Below, piece by piece: positions 9,801 through 21,950 of a DNA stretch of 64,000 nt. Position 1 is the first letter of the stretch, and every line of letters starts with the position of its first letter. The notes under the pieces are model-generated. The model saw only the letters and a program-made list of their open reading frames with translations, did no database searches and was not told where the DNA came from. The stretch spans positions 5,270,001 through 5,334,000 of the forward strand of contig OX387612.1 in assembly GCA_947568835.1 (NCBI GenBank), in the 5' to 3' direction. Position numbers and translations under genes: made by a program. Source of the stretch: Protonemura montana (Eukaryota; Arthropoda; Insecta; Plecoptera; Nemouridae).

Positions 9801-12800
9801 CCAATAGACCTGAGTAAGCTCCCACTCCAATAGACCTGAGTAAGCTCCCACTCCAATAGACCTGAGTAAGCTCCCACTCCAATATACCTGAGTAAGCACC
9901 CACTCCAAGAAACCTGAGTAAGCTCCCACTCCAATAGACCTGAGTAAGCTCCCACTCAAATAGACCTGAATAAGCTCCCACTCCAATAGACCTGAGTAAG
10001 CTCCCACTCCAATATACCTGAGTAAGCTCCCGCTCCAATAGACCTGAGTAAGCTCCCACTCCAATAGATCTGAGTAAGCTCCCACTCCAATAGAACTGAG
10101 TAAGCTCCCACTCCAATAGACCTGAGTAAGCTCCCACTCCAATAGACCTGAGTAAGCACCCACTCAAATAGATCTGAGTAAGCTCCCACTCTAATAGACC
10201 TGAGTAAGCTCCCGATACAACAGCCTTAGTGTAAACGAGCGATTTTCCATACAAAATCAAAATTATCAGTCATTACCAAAAAAACCCTGCATCTAGTTCT
10301 AAAATCACAAACTCTGTCTTGGTTTTTAAGTAATCTAGTTTGCGCCCGTCCATGAAAAGATTGGATCTTTACACGAATGCATTTCAATTCGGTAAGCGAC
10401 ACAATTAAACATGATTTCATTCCAAACAGATAACAATAGGTAATCTGGAAGACATGATGCGTAACAAAAAAAAAACAACAACATGCCCTGATAATCTGGG
10501 AACACCGTCTCTGATTGGCTGAAACTCCAAGGTTAAAATTAAACTCTGTTTTTTGGATCCGACCCTTGGTGTTTCGGTCCCCTAGCTCAAGCTAGCAAAT
10601 GAAATTGAGAGAAAAACTGGAAAAAACAGAGATACGAAACAGGGACCTCCGATCTCCGGTAGGATAAGAGATCACCGGGGGAAAAAATGCCAAGACGATC
10701 CCAATCCCAATTCTTGGTGCACATTTTCGCATTTTCGTTCCCATGCTACCAAAGATTATTTTCTTTATGTAAACAATCTTGAAGGGAAATACAATTGTCT
10801 AGTAAGAAAACACAATTACCAAACAAACAGTTCGGCGTGTTGGAAACACCAGTACTCGTGAGCTCACACCGAAATCAAGCAACCTGTATTGTATGGGTAA
10901 CCATCATACACATGACTAGCTTTGTTCGGGAGAGAGGTTGGAGGGATGAAAGTTAGTACAGCAACTTCACTCGCCTTGCTTATCAACCTCTCGACAACTT
11001 TGATTTGCGGAGGAATCCTGTTGTTCGAGTTGTACCGTCCTTCGGAAGGGACGTTAAGTCGGTGATCCCCTTGGTGCTCTTCGACAAGAGACTTGCCGAC
11101 ACAAGGTGTCTACTCCTATAGACTAGATTAGATACCACATCATCATCATCCACTAATTCATCGACGCCAATGACCAATGCCGCAAGCCTCGCCAAAACAC
11201 TGCGTAGTCAAACCCCACTAATTTTACAAATCTGTTCCAGGTTCTAGCACTCGTAGTCACCACAACACTCGGCCATCCCTTCCGGTCGTACACCATCAAG
11301 AAAGACACTTGCGAAGAGTCTCTCGAAGGTGTCATCCATTGCACAGCCGACTGCACTCAAAGCGTCAGTTGCCAACAAGGTGTCCTCAACGTAATCGCAA
11401 ACTGCGCAGCTAGCGGACAAAACTGTTACGAATTCTCAGACGGCCGTGGTCCGGTATGCTCAGTAATCAGTCAATGCGGAGGACCAATACAATGCTTCCA
11501 AGCCGGCGAATTCCCCGACCCTGACATCTGCAAAAAGTACCACACCTGTTCTGCATCGAGCGGCCAATCGACGGTACACGATTGTGAAGGATCAAAAGCG
11601 TACAACATTGCCACCAACAAATGTGATCTTCCAAACGATGACCCACAAGTCTGTGGTGCTGATGGTCCGCTACCTGAGTGCAGTGAGCGGGGTCAGGTTG
11701 GAGTTTTGCCGGGCAACCCCAGATACTACTTTGTGTGTAGGACAATCACGGGTGTGAATTTTCCAGGGATGCAGATGTGTAGCGAGGGTATCGCCTACGA
11801 TCCTTACGAAAGGAAGTGCAAGGATGAATTCACGACGACTTCGACTACTGAAACCACCACCGAAACCACCACTACTCCAACAACCACTGAAACAACAACT
11901 ACTCCAACAACCACTGAAACAACAACTGAAACTACAACTGAAATCACCACTGAAACAACAACTTCATCAACTGCAACGACAGATCCTACTGAAACAACAA
12001 CAGATCCCACGGGAACTACAACAGATCCCACGGGAACTACTGATCCTACTGCAACGACAACAGATCCCACGGGAACTACTGATCCTACAGCAACTACAAC
12101 AGATCCCACGGGAACTACAACAGATCCCACGGGAACTACAACAGATCCCACGGGAACTACAACAGATCCCACGGGAACTACAACAGATTCCACGGGAACA
12201 ACTGATCCTACTGGAACGACAACAGATCCCACGGGAACTACTGATCCTACTGCCACGACAACAGAATCCACGGGAACTACTGATCCTACTGCAACGACAA
12301 CAGATCCCACGGGAACTACTGATCCTACTGCCACGACAACAGATCCGACGGGAACTACTGATCCTACGGGAACTACAACAGATCCCACGGGAACTACTGA
12401 TCCTACTGCAACGACAACAGATCCCACGGGAACTACAACAGATCCCACGGGAACTACTGATCCTACTGCCACGACAACAGATCCCACGGGAACGACAACA
12501 GATCCCACGGGAACTACTGATCCTACTGCAACGACAACAGATCCCACGGGAACTACTGATCCTACTGCAACTACAACAGATCCCACGGGAACTACTGATC
12601 CTACTGCGACGACAACAGACCCCACGGGAACTACAACAGATCCCACGGGAACTACTGATCCTACTGCAACGACGACAGATCCCACGGGAACTACAACTGA
12701 TCCCACGGGAACTACTGATCCTACTGCAACTACAACAGATCCCACGGGAACTACTGATCCTACTGCAACTACAACAGATCCCACGGGAACTACTGATCCT

Positions 12801-15800
12801 ACTGCAACGACAACAGATCCCACGGGAACTACAACAGATCCCACGGGAACTACTGATCCTACTGCAACGACGACAGATCCCACGGGAACTACAACTGATC
12901 CCACGGGAACTACTGATCCTACTGCAACTACAACAGATCCCACGGGAACTACTGATCCTACTGCAACTACAACAGATCCCACGGGAACTACTGATCCTAC
13001 TGCAACGACAACAGATTCCACGGGAACTACAACAGATCCCACGGGAACTACTGATCCTACTGCCACGACAACAGATCCCACGGGAACTACTGATCCTACT
13101 GCAACGACAACAGATCCCACGGGAACTACTGATCCTACTGCAACGACAACAGATCCCACGGGAACTACTGATCCTACTGCAACGACGACAGATCCCACGG
13201 GAACTACAACAGATTCCACGGGAACTACTGATCCTACTGCGACGACAACAGATCCCACGGGAACTACTGATCCTACTGCCACGACAACAGATCCCACGGG
13301 AACAACAACAGATCCCACGGGAACTACTGATCCTACTGCCACGACAACAGATCCCACGGGAACTACTGATCCTACTGCAACGACAACAGATCCTACGGGA
13401 ACTACTGATCCTACTGCAACGACAACAGATCCCACGGGAACTACAACAGATCCCACGGGAACTACAACAGATCCCACGGGAACTACTGATCCTACTGCAA
13501 CAACAACAGATCCCACGGGAACTACTGATCCTACTGCAACTACAACTGATCCTACGGGAACTACTGATCCTACTGCAACGACAACAGATCCCACGGGAAC
13601 TACAACAGATCCCACGGGAACTACTGATCCTACTGCAACGACAACAGATCCCACGGGAACTACTGATCCTACTGCCACGACAACAGATCCCACGGGAACT
13701 ACTGATCCTACTGCAACGACGACAGATCCCACGGGAACTACTGATCCTACTGCAACGACAACAGATCCCACGGGAACTACTGATCCTACTGCAACTACAA
13801 CAGATCCCACGGGAACTACTGATCCTACTGCAACTACAACAGATCCCACGGGAACTACTGATCCTACTGCCACGACAACAGATCCCACGGGAACTACTGA
13901 TCCTACTGCAACTACAACAGATTCCACGGGAACGACAACAGATCCCACGGGAACTACTGATCCTACTGCCACGACAACAGATCCCACGGGAACTACAACA
14001 GATCCCACGGGAACTACTGATCCTACTGCAACGACAACAGATCCCACGGGAACTACTGATCCTACTGCCACTACAACAGATCCCACGGGAACTACTGATC
14101 CTACTGCAACGACAACAGATCCCACGGGAACTACTGATCCTACTGCAACGACAACAGATCCCACGGGAACTACTGATCCTACTGCAACGACAACAGATCC
14201 CACGGGAACTACTGATCCTACTGCAACGACAACAGATTCCACGGGAACTACTGATCCTACTGCAACGACAACAGATCCCACGGGAACTACTGATCCTACT
14301 GCAACGACAACAGATCCCACGGGAACTACAACAGATCCCACGGGAACTACTGATCCTACTGCAACGACAACAGATCCCACGGGAACTACTGATCCTACTG
14401 CAACTACAACAGATCCCACGGGAACTACTGATCCTACTGCCACGACAACAGATCCCACGGGAACTACTGATCCTACTGCCACGACAACAGATCCCACGGG
14501 AACTACTGATCCTACTGCAACTACAACAGATTCCACGGGAACGACAACAGATCCCACGGGAACTACTGATCCTACTGCAACGACAACAGATCCCACGGGA
14601 ACTACAACAGATCCCACGGGAACTACAACAGATCCTACGGGAACTACTGATCCTACTGCAACGACAACAGATCCCACGGGAACTACTGATCCTACTGCAA
14701 CGACAACAGATCCCACGGGAACTACTGATCCTACTGCAACGACAACAGATCCCACGGGAACTACTGATCCTACTGCAACGACAACAGATCCCACGGGAAC
14801 TACTGATCCTACTGCAACTACAACAGATCCCACGGGAACTACTGATCCTACTGCAACTACAACAGATCCCACGGGAACTACTGATCCTACTGGAACGACA
14901 ACAGATCCCACGGGAACTACTGATCCTACTGGAACGACAACAGATCCCACGGGAACTACTGATCCTACTGCCACGACAACAGATCCCACGGGAACTACTG
15001 ATCCTACTGCAACGACAACAGATCCTACGGGAACTACTGATCCTACTGCAACGACAACAGATCCCACGGGAACTACAACAGATCCCACGGGAACTACAAC
15101 AGATCCCACGGGAACTACTGATCCTACTGCAACGACAACAGATCCCACGGGAACTACTGATCCTACTGCAACGACAACAGATCCCACGGGAACTACAACA
15201 GATCCCACGGGAACTACTGATCCTACTGCCACGACAACAGATCCCACGGGAACTACAACAGATCCCACGGGAACTACTGATCCTACTGCCACGACAACAG
15301 ATCCCACGGGAACTACTGATCCTACTGCAACTACAACAGATTCCACGGGAACTACAACAGATCCCACGGGAACTACAACAGATCCCACGGGAACTACTGA
15401 TCCTACTGCAACGACAACAGATCCCACGGGAACTACTGATCCTACTGCAACGACAACAGATCCCACGGGAACTACAACAGATCCCACGGGAACTACTGAT
15501 CCTACTGCCACGACAACAGATCCCACGGGAACTACAACAGATCCCACGGGAACTTCAACAGATCCCACGGGAACTACTGATCCTACTGCAACGACAACAG
15601 ATCCCACGGGAACTACTGATCCTACTGCAACTACAACAGATCCCACGGGAACTACAACAGATCCATCGGGAACAACAACAGATCCATCGGGAACAACAAC
15701 AGATCCATCGGGAACAACTACTGATCCCTCGGCATCGACACCGTCCCCTGTGGATTCGTTTGATTACACTGTGACGATCGCAGTTGGCACCAGTGTTTGT

Positions 15801-15890
15801 GCATTTGTGGTGATCGGCTTGTTCATCGTCGCCGTTTGTTGTGTGAAACGGAGAAAGATGAAAGAACCGGAATCGAGGAAGTTATTTTAG
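6831..15890 (+). CDS. Transmembrane chitin-binding mucin with giant Thr/Pro/Asp repeat
   Basis: Likely a surface glycoprotein of a chitin-contacting epithelium. Exons: 6831-6854 and 11241-15890, both junctions phase 0; 1557 aa. The first exon encodes only MDIKIFIT and stops at GTGAGT; exon 2 follows CTGTTCCAG and completes the signal peptide with VLALVVTTTLGHP. This start was chosen because the paralogue at 18530 has the same 8-residue exon. Residues about 25-190 hold Cys-rich chitin-binding (peritrophin-A/CBM14-like) modules; the middle one has the six-Cys spacing C-x11-C-x5-C. Then come about 1300 residues of near-perfect TTDPTGTTDPTAT-type repeat, predicted to be heavily O-glycosylated, one membrane helix (about 1520-1541) and the tail KRRKMKEPESRKLF. 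The 4.4-kb intron holds a LINE end, SINEs and two arrays. Function is inferred from domains. Confidence 0.85.
7195..7795 (-). repeat. 41-bp minisatellite, about 14 copies
   Basis: The unit is CTCAAATAACCTGGATAGAG followed by CATAGGATCCAGCCAGCTGAT. Variants (GATCATAGG for GAGCATAGG, CAATTAACC for CAAATAACC) alternate, suggesting two- to four-unit duplications. A 26-base run of the unit also occurs singly at 59341, and a related piece at 56230, both in family R3, so the array probably grew from part of that element. It lies in the intron of the first mucin. Confidence 0.9.
7961..8437 (+). mobile_element. LINE 3' end, C-terminus of ORF2
   Basis: The frame to 8272 ends in RLRSTITQNTVQAGIRLSNA, then LPTNLR, KEFKFKLKSFLVDQCFY and a stop. 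This is the usual extreme C-terminus of non-LTR retrotransposon proteins (GIRLWNSLP, FKxxLK). About 130 bases of 3' UTR, AATAAA and an ATT-repeat tail follow. The copy is 5'-truncated; no reverse transcriptase core is present. The clade is not determined. A second end of similar type lies at 61675. Confidence 0.75.
8673..8884 (+). mobile_element. 5S-derived SINE, 3' half
   Basis: Only the body and tail are present, from AATCCTGTTCTTCGAGTTG to CATCATTCAACCCC. The 5S-like head is absent, as expected of 5' truncation. Confidence 0.75.
9146..9333 (-). mobile_element. 5S-derived SINE, 3' part
   Basis: A reverse copy from ATTATTGTGTTTAACGACG to CTTTACGTCCCTTCC. It ends at the left edge of the 26-bp array element, which may have been inserted into it. 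Confidence 0.75.
9334..10225 (-). mobile_element. Element carrying a 26-bp minisatellite (locus 1)
   Basis: About 190 bases of unique left flank, including CGATCGGACAAGTGGTTTGG, precede about 27 copies of AGACCTGAGTAAGCTCCCAC plus TCCAAT (about 9520-10215). The left flank is shared over about 140 bases with 26390-26600, and the right edge (GCTCCCGATACAACA) with the end of the array at 39740. Shared flanks around a tandem core fit a mobile element of the minisatellite-bearing, Helitron-like type. The long frames seen across the array come from a stop-free unit and are not genes. Confidence 0.7.
10226..10826. other. Intronic stretch without recognised features
   Basis: Part of the intron of the first mucin. 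A degenerate tRNA-like patch may lie around 10620-10740, but box matches are too weak to call. Confidence 0.4.
10827..11225 (+). mobile_element. 5S-derived SINE next to a splice acceptor
   Basis: A single-headed copy from CAGTTCGGCGTGTTGG to the tail TAGTCAAACCCCACTAATTT. Exon 2 of the first mucin begins only about 15 bases later, at 11241. The tail contains CACTAAT, a good branch-point match about 20 bases before the acceptor AG, so this SINE may provide the working branch point. Confidence 0.85.
11830..15740 (+). repeat. Coding minisatellite of the first mucin
   Basis: Two building blocks alternate: a 39-bp unit (encoding TTDPTATTTDPTG) and a 21-bp unit (TTTDPTG). All lengths are multiples of three, so the frame is kept. 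Units differ mainly by silent changes (ACGACA or ACTACA, GCAACG or GCCACG). Antisense and +1 frames are also open across the block; these are shadows. Such arrays are usually length-polymorphic. Confidence 0.95.
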
Positions 15891-16226
15891 TTCCGTTGGG
15901 GTTGAACTGATTGACTGCGAAAAGCGGGGGAATTTTGTATTAATATTTCTTGTTTTGAATTGCAATTTTATCTGTTGTTGTTAAGTTATGATTTGGATTA
16001 GTGTTTAGCGATTAGGTTAAGTTTGCTGTTTTGTGTACAAGTATTGTTGTTCCGATGTGATTTTAGCTGTTATGTTCAGTTTTTTTTACCCTCCCAGTTT
16101 GAATTGAAGTATATATCTATGTAGATATTTATTTATATATGTATTCATATATCTACACATATAGTTGTTTTAGTTTTGTTTTTACGGAGAGTTGCATGGT
16201 AATTTTGTGTAGCTTTGGACTAAAAT

Positions 16227-16237
16227 AATAAAATAAA
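16227..16237 (+). promoter_or_regulatory. Polyadenylation signals of the first mucin
   Basis: Two overlapping AATAAA hexamers lie about 340 bases after the stop codon, in an A-rich stretch. Confidence 0.6.
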
Positions 16238-16239
16238 AA

Positions 16240-17463
16240 AATAAAAAATGTTAATTTTTTGGTTCTTTTCTTATCAAATATTTGTCTAAATTCCTAATAT
16301 TCCTTGATTAACGGTTTTGCAGTTAAACGCTATGTAAAAGCAGGCATAAGATCTTTTCAAAACCAACCTGTCATAAGCTGTGAAAGTCAGCTGTAGACGT
16401 CTGAGCTAGACCTGTATGTATATCCTTAGTATTGTGCCATAAGAAACTTACACAATTGAAATTTTATAATAACCACAAATATGTATTAAGACATAATAGC
16501 AATATGTTTGACCTGACGACAACAATATATTGTAATGGACCTATCTTGAGCGGTGTAAATATTTTTTATCATTTGCCCTAATATATTAAATTTATATATG
16601 AAGATAAAGATATTTTATTATTAACAACACTATAACCGTTTCAAAAATTGAACGCGTTTGATGCCCAAACGCGTTTGGGCATCAATTTTTGAGACGATTA
16701 TAGTGTTGTTAATAATAAAATACCCCGCGCATTGCAAGCGTTTGCAATTGAAATAAGAGTTCATCCTAATGAAGATAAAGACTTTGTAAAACTGCTCAAA
16801 GCTTTTTTAAAACACCGTTTTATTTACTCGTTAAACGATTTCTACAATAATGATTTTAGCATAGGAAAATATGACGTTCTAATTTTGTAATAACCAATCT
16901 GGAATAGAGATGTTTATTATTATTATTATTAGACGCTTAATTTAGAATTGCAAAATATTGAATCACCAGGGCTAAACGAACTAAACTGACTCAATGTGTT
17001 ATACTTATGATGTTTTTGGTAAGATAATTTAGTGCGCTCTCTGGCATAGGCAAGTCGAAAACGCTACAAGTTATTCTCAAAAGAAAATAATTTAAGGGGG
17101 AGAAGTGCTTCTTAAAATAAATGAGTTAAAGTTACTTCTGAATAATCTATCATTGAGTCTTCTAAATTAAACATAGTATTAACTAAAGGAACTAGTGATT
17201 ATAATAAATTATCAAAGAAAATTAGGAAAACAAAAACTGTAAATAAATGTAAGACTTAATTGTTTGATAAATTTCAAGAGGATGAAGAAAAACATAAAAT
17301 GTAACATTGTTCTTTTTTTGTTAATAGCTAAAAAAGCTAAATAAAAACCATGAATATATTCATACATAGTTAGGGTCTTTCACTTGCCTATAAAATGTAG
17401 CCAGTATTTTAAAAAATGATCCCACACCCACGCACCAATTGTAGTGCATAACAATGTTGCTAG
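16240..17463. other. Intergenic stretch, one SINE-H
   Basis: Between the two mucin genes. No gene is recognised. Confidence 0.5.
16611..16768 (-). mobile_element. SINE-H, hairpin copy with 13-bp target duplication
   Basis: The copy is flanked by perfect ATGAAGATAAAGA repeats (16598-16610 and 16769-16781). On its sense strand it starts TAGGATGAACTC, continues GCAATGCGCGGGGTATTTTA, and then has the tail block (TATAGTGTTGTTAATAAT) first inverted and then direct, making a hairpin around GATGCCCAAACGCG. No tRNA-like core is present, unlike the copy at 58143. Confidence 0.8.
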
Positions 17464-17873
17464 CCCAGTTCTGTTCGGGAGAGAGGTTGGAGGGATGAAA
17501 GTTAAGCAACACTGCGCTGGGTCAGGTATTGGATGGGTGACCATCATTAACATGACCAGTTCTGTTCGGGAGAGAGGTTGGAGGGATGAAAGTTAGTACT
17601 GCAACTTCATTCGCCTTGCTTATCAACCTCTCGACAGCATGGATTTGTGTAGGAATCCTACTCTTCACGTTGTACCGTCCTTCGGAAGGGACGTTAAGCC
17701 GGTGGTCCGCTTGGTGCTCTTCGTCAGGAGTAGGCTACGTGCCGGCACCGGGTTTCCTCTCCTCCCTTCTAGGCTAGCTTACATTCATCATAATCCACTC
17801 ACTCACCGATGCCATTAGACCAGTGCCGCATGGCCAGATGCCAAAACAGTGCGTCGTTAAACACCAATAATAA
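17464..17873 (+). mobile_element. 5S-derived SINE with one extra head period
   Basis: The head segment GGAGAGAGGTTGGAGG to GACCAGTTCTG is present twice; the second repeat leads into a normal body and the tail GTGCGTCGTTAAACACC. Confidence 0.8.
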
Positions 17874-17984
17874 ATCTATCAAATAACCGAATATCTTTCG
17901 AGATAACACGGGATTAGAGAAAAAGTGACAGACCATTGTGTTCATGTAGCCGTTGAATAAGCATCCTATCCTAGAATTGCTTAG

Positions 17985-18175
17985 AACTCTTCCATACGAG
18001 TCGCCTCGACCTCTTCTCCCTTTGAGGAGATCCCTTATTCTACCCCGCGAAAGCTGGAATATTTGTGCCCGGATAGCTCACTAGGTAGACCGACCGGCAA
18101 TTGGGAGGTCCCGGGTTTGTATCCCGGTTTGGGTGCACATTTTTCCAGTGTAGCTTTCTTTCCAATCTATAAAAT
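17985..18175 (+). mobile_element. tRNA-derived SINE, uninterrupted copy
   Basis: A-box-like GGATAGCTCACTAGGTAGA, an arm closed by GACC and GGTC, and a T arm with five pairs (CCGGG, CCCGG) are visible. TGTGCCC and GGGTGCA can pair as an acceptor stem with two wobbles. The D and anticodon arms are not canonical, so it is a tRNA-like SINE head rather than a tRNA gene. TTTTTCCAGTGTAGC follows. Confidence 0.7.
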
Positions 18176-18529
18176 ATTTTTATCCCATCTTTGAGTTTAA
18201 ATGATAGAATAGTTTCATGAGTTTTTTTTTTTTTTTAATATCCCATATAGATATTAAAATTATTTAGCAATGGCCTTTTGATGCTTGCTATACTTTTTAT
18301 CTTCATTGGTATTAATATTTTTTAGATAAATAGGATTGTCTAGGATTATAAAGACTTAAGCATCTTAGTAAATTTTCAAGTTGGTTTGTTTATGACAATA
18401 AGTTAGTGTGAGGAAGCCGTTGGCTCTGAGTTTCTTGGTGGCTTTAGAGGCGGCAAGATTAACGCCGAGAGCGAGACAGTGTTTTTTTTTTGTCAAGATA
18501 CGCTGAAGCAAAGTCCTGGTCAAGTGAGG

Positions 18530-21500
18530 ATGGAACACAAGGTTTTAATCACTGTAAGTGCTACAGGAGGGTATTTCCATTTGTTTAAAATTTATTATAA
18601 AAATGTATCAAAGAAAATTACTTTTAGGTCCGGTTTTTTCAGTGGTCAGTTAAGTAGTTAACAGACTGTTAACGAACGTAAAATAATTTTTGATTGGCTA
18701 TTACCAAGCAAATTTACAATTTAAATACTTTTAGGGTCGTAATAAACCAGTGAAAAATCGGCCCAGAGTCAAAAAGTTGTGTTATTTTTTCAGTGACAGT
18801 TTTATAATAAGTACAAAAAGTAGCCGGGCATCACTATGAAAAATAGAAGCTTCTGGTTGGCTTTTAACAGGCAGTTATTTTTTAACTGAAGATTTTTAAA
18901 CTAACACTTTGAATCAATTTTCATACAATAATCTCCTTCAATTCCTAATATTAACAAAAAAAACCCAGTTGTTCAAAATTTTAAACCTTTTTTAAAAAAG
19001 TATTTAAATTCTAGCATTTTAACTCAAAATAACTGGAAAAATTGTTCTAAAATCATTATAATCTAATCACCTAAGCGATGTCTCAAGGCGATTTTATTCA
19101 CTTCGACAAAAATACCGTTTCTGACCACAGACGATTGGAATTAAAAACTGCTGTCGTAGAAAATATTTTACCCCATTTCTACCGTGTAAGATTATTTTAC
19201 TTTAAAAAACCACATATATACACACTTTCATAGCCAAACGACCCAATTCGAAGAAAATAAGCCACGAAATTCCTGGCAAGTCTGAGTCACTTCTTGCGTT
19301 GCCAGCGACAGCCTTGAAAACCGTTATTTCAAACGTATATAATTCGATGAACACTAATGAAGTTCAGCTTGTTGCGCATCATCACACTAATCCGCGCTTA
19401 CTGACATCCTTATCTACAGTGGCAAAGATTTAAATGATTGGAATTACGAAAGATATCCAAGACCAAACTGATTGAAGTCTAAAGATTAACGATTTATAAA
19501 AGTAAATTAAAAAGTCTTCGTGTCATTGATATTTCTCATTTAATCAATTTCATGAAAGTTGCTGTTATTTTTCTTCATATTTTTTGTAGTTTTATCTGTT
19601 AATCCGGGTTTACGCATTTAAATTTCAATATCAGAGTAAAGGTACGTCTAAAACCATAAAAGCATTAATAATTGTAATGATTCAAATTTGGTAAGTAAAA
19701 TTGGGTCCATCTATGTACAAAAAAACAATTATATTGAAAACTGTGAAAATAGCAGCTGTGCACATTTAAAGTACTCCTTTAATTAATAATGACAATTATT
19801 TATTAGGAAGCTAAACAGTTCGTTAGTGATCTTATTTAATTAAAAATTATAACCCTTACAGTGAACGGACTTTTGTTAGAAAATAAATTTTATACTAGAA
19901 TATGAAATCAGATTTAAATTGCAAATGCTGTTTTCAATTCACCAAGTATTTTCTCTTGTAAGAACACTTTTTCAAAAGTTGTAGGTCAAACGGGGCTTTA
20001 ACCAATTGCTTAGAGCAACACCCGCAACAGGCGGAGATCGGGGTTCAAGTCCCCGCTTGAGCACCAATTTCGAGAGGTTATTAGTGTTTGTAATAAAGAT
20101 CCCCTGTTTATTCCAGGTGCTAGTTCTGACAGCAACTTCAGCATTCTCTCACCCATTCCAGTCGTACATCGCCGAGAAGGCCACCACTTGTGACGGTAAC
20201 CCAACCAACGTCTTTTGCACCTCCGATTGTACCCGAAGTGTGCGGTGTATCGGTGGAGTTGCAATAACCGTAGAAGACTGCGCCAATTCTGCGCTTACTA
20301 ACTGCTATCAATTCACCGACGGCAGCGCCCCAGTCTGCTCAACGGTCAGTCAGTGCGGAGGACCGATTAATTGCGCTCAGATAGGCACGTTCCCAGATCC
20401 GGAAATTTGTACAAAATACCACGAGTGTTTGACATCTCCCGGCTTTTCAACTGTTAAGGAATGCAGTGTGGGAGCTTACAACATAGCTACAAACGTCTGT
20501 GACCTTGCCGATGACAATCCAGCGATTTGTGGGTCCGATGGTCCCGTTCCTGAATGCACATCAAGAGGGGAAGTAGGGGTACTAGTTGGGAATCCCAGTT
20601 ACTACTTTGTATGCCAGCAAGTCGGTAGGGTTATTTTTCCGAGTATGCGGAGATGCGATCCATGGTTTGCTTACGACACCGAATCAAAGTCCTGTAAAGA
20701 TCCAGACACTTTTACAACTACAACGATAACGACACCGACAACTACACCTACAACTACACCGACAACTACGCCGACAACTACACCTACAACTACACCTACA
20801 ACTACGCCGACAACGACACCTACAACTACACCTACAACTACGCCGACAACGACACCGACAACTACACCTACAACTACGCCGACAACTACACCGACAACTA
20901 CACCCACAACGACAACGACGACTACGCCGACAACTACGCCGACAACGACACCGACAACTACAACGATAACGACACCGACAACTACACCTACAACGACACC
21001 GACAACTACGCCGACAACGACACCTACAACTACACCTACAACTACACCTACAACTACACCTACAACTACACCTACAACTACACCTACAACTACACCTACA
21101 ACTACACCTACAACGACACCGACAACTACGCCGACAACGACACCTACAACTACACCTACAACTACACCTACAACTACACCTACAACGACACCGACAACGA
21201 CACCGACAACTACACCGACAACTACGCCGACAACTACACCGACAACTACACCCACAACGACAACGACGACAGAAATATCAACAGAATCTTCAACAACAGA
21301 GGGTCCACCAACAGAATTCACAAGCACAGAAGGTTCAACAACGGCATCTTCAACAACAGCCACTACAACAACGGAAGGAGCAACAACAGCTTCAACAGCC
21401 AGTAGTACGACAACTACCCTTACATCAGAATCCACAACAGAGCAATCAACATCGACTGGCACCGGAACCAGCTCAAGCTCATCGAGTACAAATACAGTGC

Positions 21501-21685
21501 TGCCAACCACCACAGACATAACAGCTACGACGCAGCCACCTACTGTTGAGCCTTTCGATTACACGGTGACAATCGCAGTTGGCACCACTTTTGCCGTGAT
21601 TGTCGTAGTCGGTGCCTTTGTCTGCGCTTTCTTGTATATTAGGAGGAGGAAGATGAAGGTGCCGAAGTCGAGGAAGTTGTTTTAA
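18530..21685 (+). CDS. Transmembrane chitin-binding mucin, second paralogue
   Basis: Exons 18530-18553 (MEHKVLIT, donor GTAAGT) and 20117-21685 (after TTTATTCCAG), phase 0; 530 aa. Signal peptide is MEHKVLIT plus VLVLTATSAFSHP. Residues about 30-190 carry the Cys-rich ectodomain: a first module, a six-Cys peritrophin-A/CBM14-like module (C-x11-C-x5-C-x11-C-x11-C-x9-C), then a module with only four Cys. Next comes a Thr-Pro stalk (TTTP units, residues about 205-395), a Ser/Thr-rich stretch, a membrane helix (about 493-516) and the tail RRRKMKVPKSRKLF. Ectodomain, helix and tail align closely with the gene at 6831, so these are tandem duplicates that differ in the stalk. The frame is also open upstream of exon 2, but that part is SINE-derived intron. 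Probable role: surface mucin tethering chitin. Confidence 0.9.
19985..20102 (+). mobile_element. SINE-H, tRNA-like core and tail, beside a splice acceptor
   Basis: It contains a tRNA-like segment (TTAGAGCAACACCCGCAACA, then the B-box GGGGTTCAAGTCCCC), followed by the SINE-H tail GGTTATTAGTGTTTGTAATA. Exon 2 of the second mucin starts at 20117, so the element reaches to within about 15 bases of the acceptor. Its 5' part is missing. Confidence 0.75.
20705..21275 (+). repeat. 12-bp Thr-Pro coding repeat of the second mucin
   Basis: About 45 imperfect units encode TTTP (ACAACTACACCT-like). The sequence is periodic in the other frames too; the antisense frame is a shadow. Confidence 0.9.
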
Positions 21686-21950
21686 ATGAAGGGCGTTTTT
21701 AGGAGTTTCAGGCAGCTCGTGGGGCGGTAGACTTTCCCAGGATTTGGACTACATCATTTAGTTTTATATGTATTTATTTGATATGTAATTGCCGTTCTTT
21801 GTAAGCTGATGTAAGTTGTAAATTGAGGCACATTTTTGTAATGCCTTCTTTATGATAAGATTATTATTTTGGCGACTTTAAGATGTATTGACTCCAATGT
21901 AGGTGTACACGTTTTACGTTTTAAGATTTATTACAATGTATTTTATTTGA

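Noticed and set aside
9456-10260. Long [20 protein letters not shown]-type frames at three loci
   Set aside because: Several overlapping frames on one strand are open with the same peptide because a 26-bp unit cycles through all three frames; this is minisatellite sequence.
11804-15646. 1280-aa antisense frame and 1316-aa +1 frame over the mucin repeat
   Set aside because: Stop-free shadows of a repeat with period divisible by three. The sense frame has signal peptide, Cys modules, membrane helix and a conserved tail; the others have none.
18060-18150. Functional tRNA gene
   Set aside because: The D and anticodon arms are irregular and the flanking sequence is shared with another copy at 5011-5640.
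20006-20116. In-frame upstream start of the second mucin
   Set aside because: This part is SINE-H sequence before a good acceptor; the 24-nt exon at 18530 gives a proper signal peptide and matches the paralogue.
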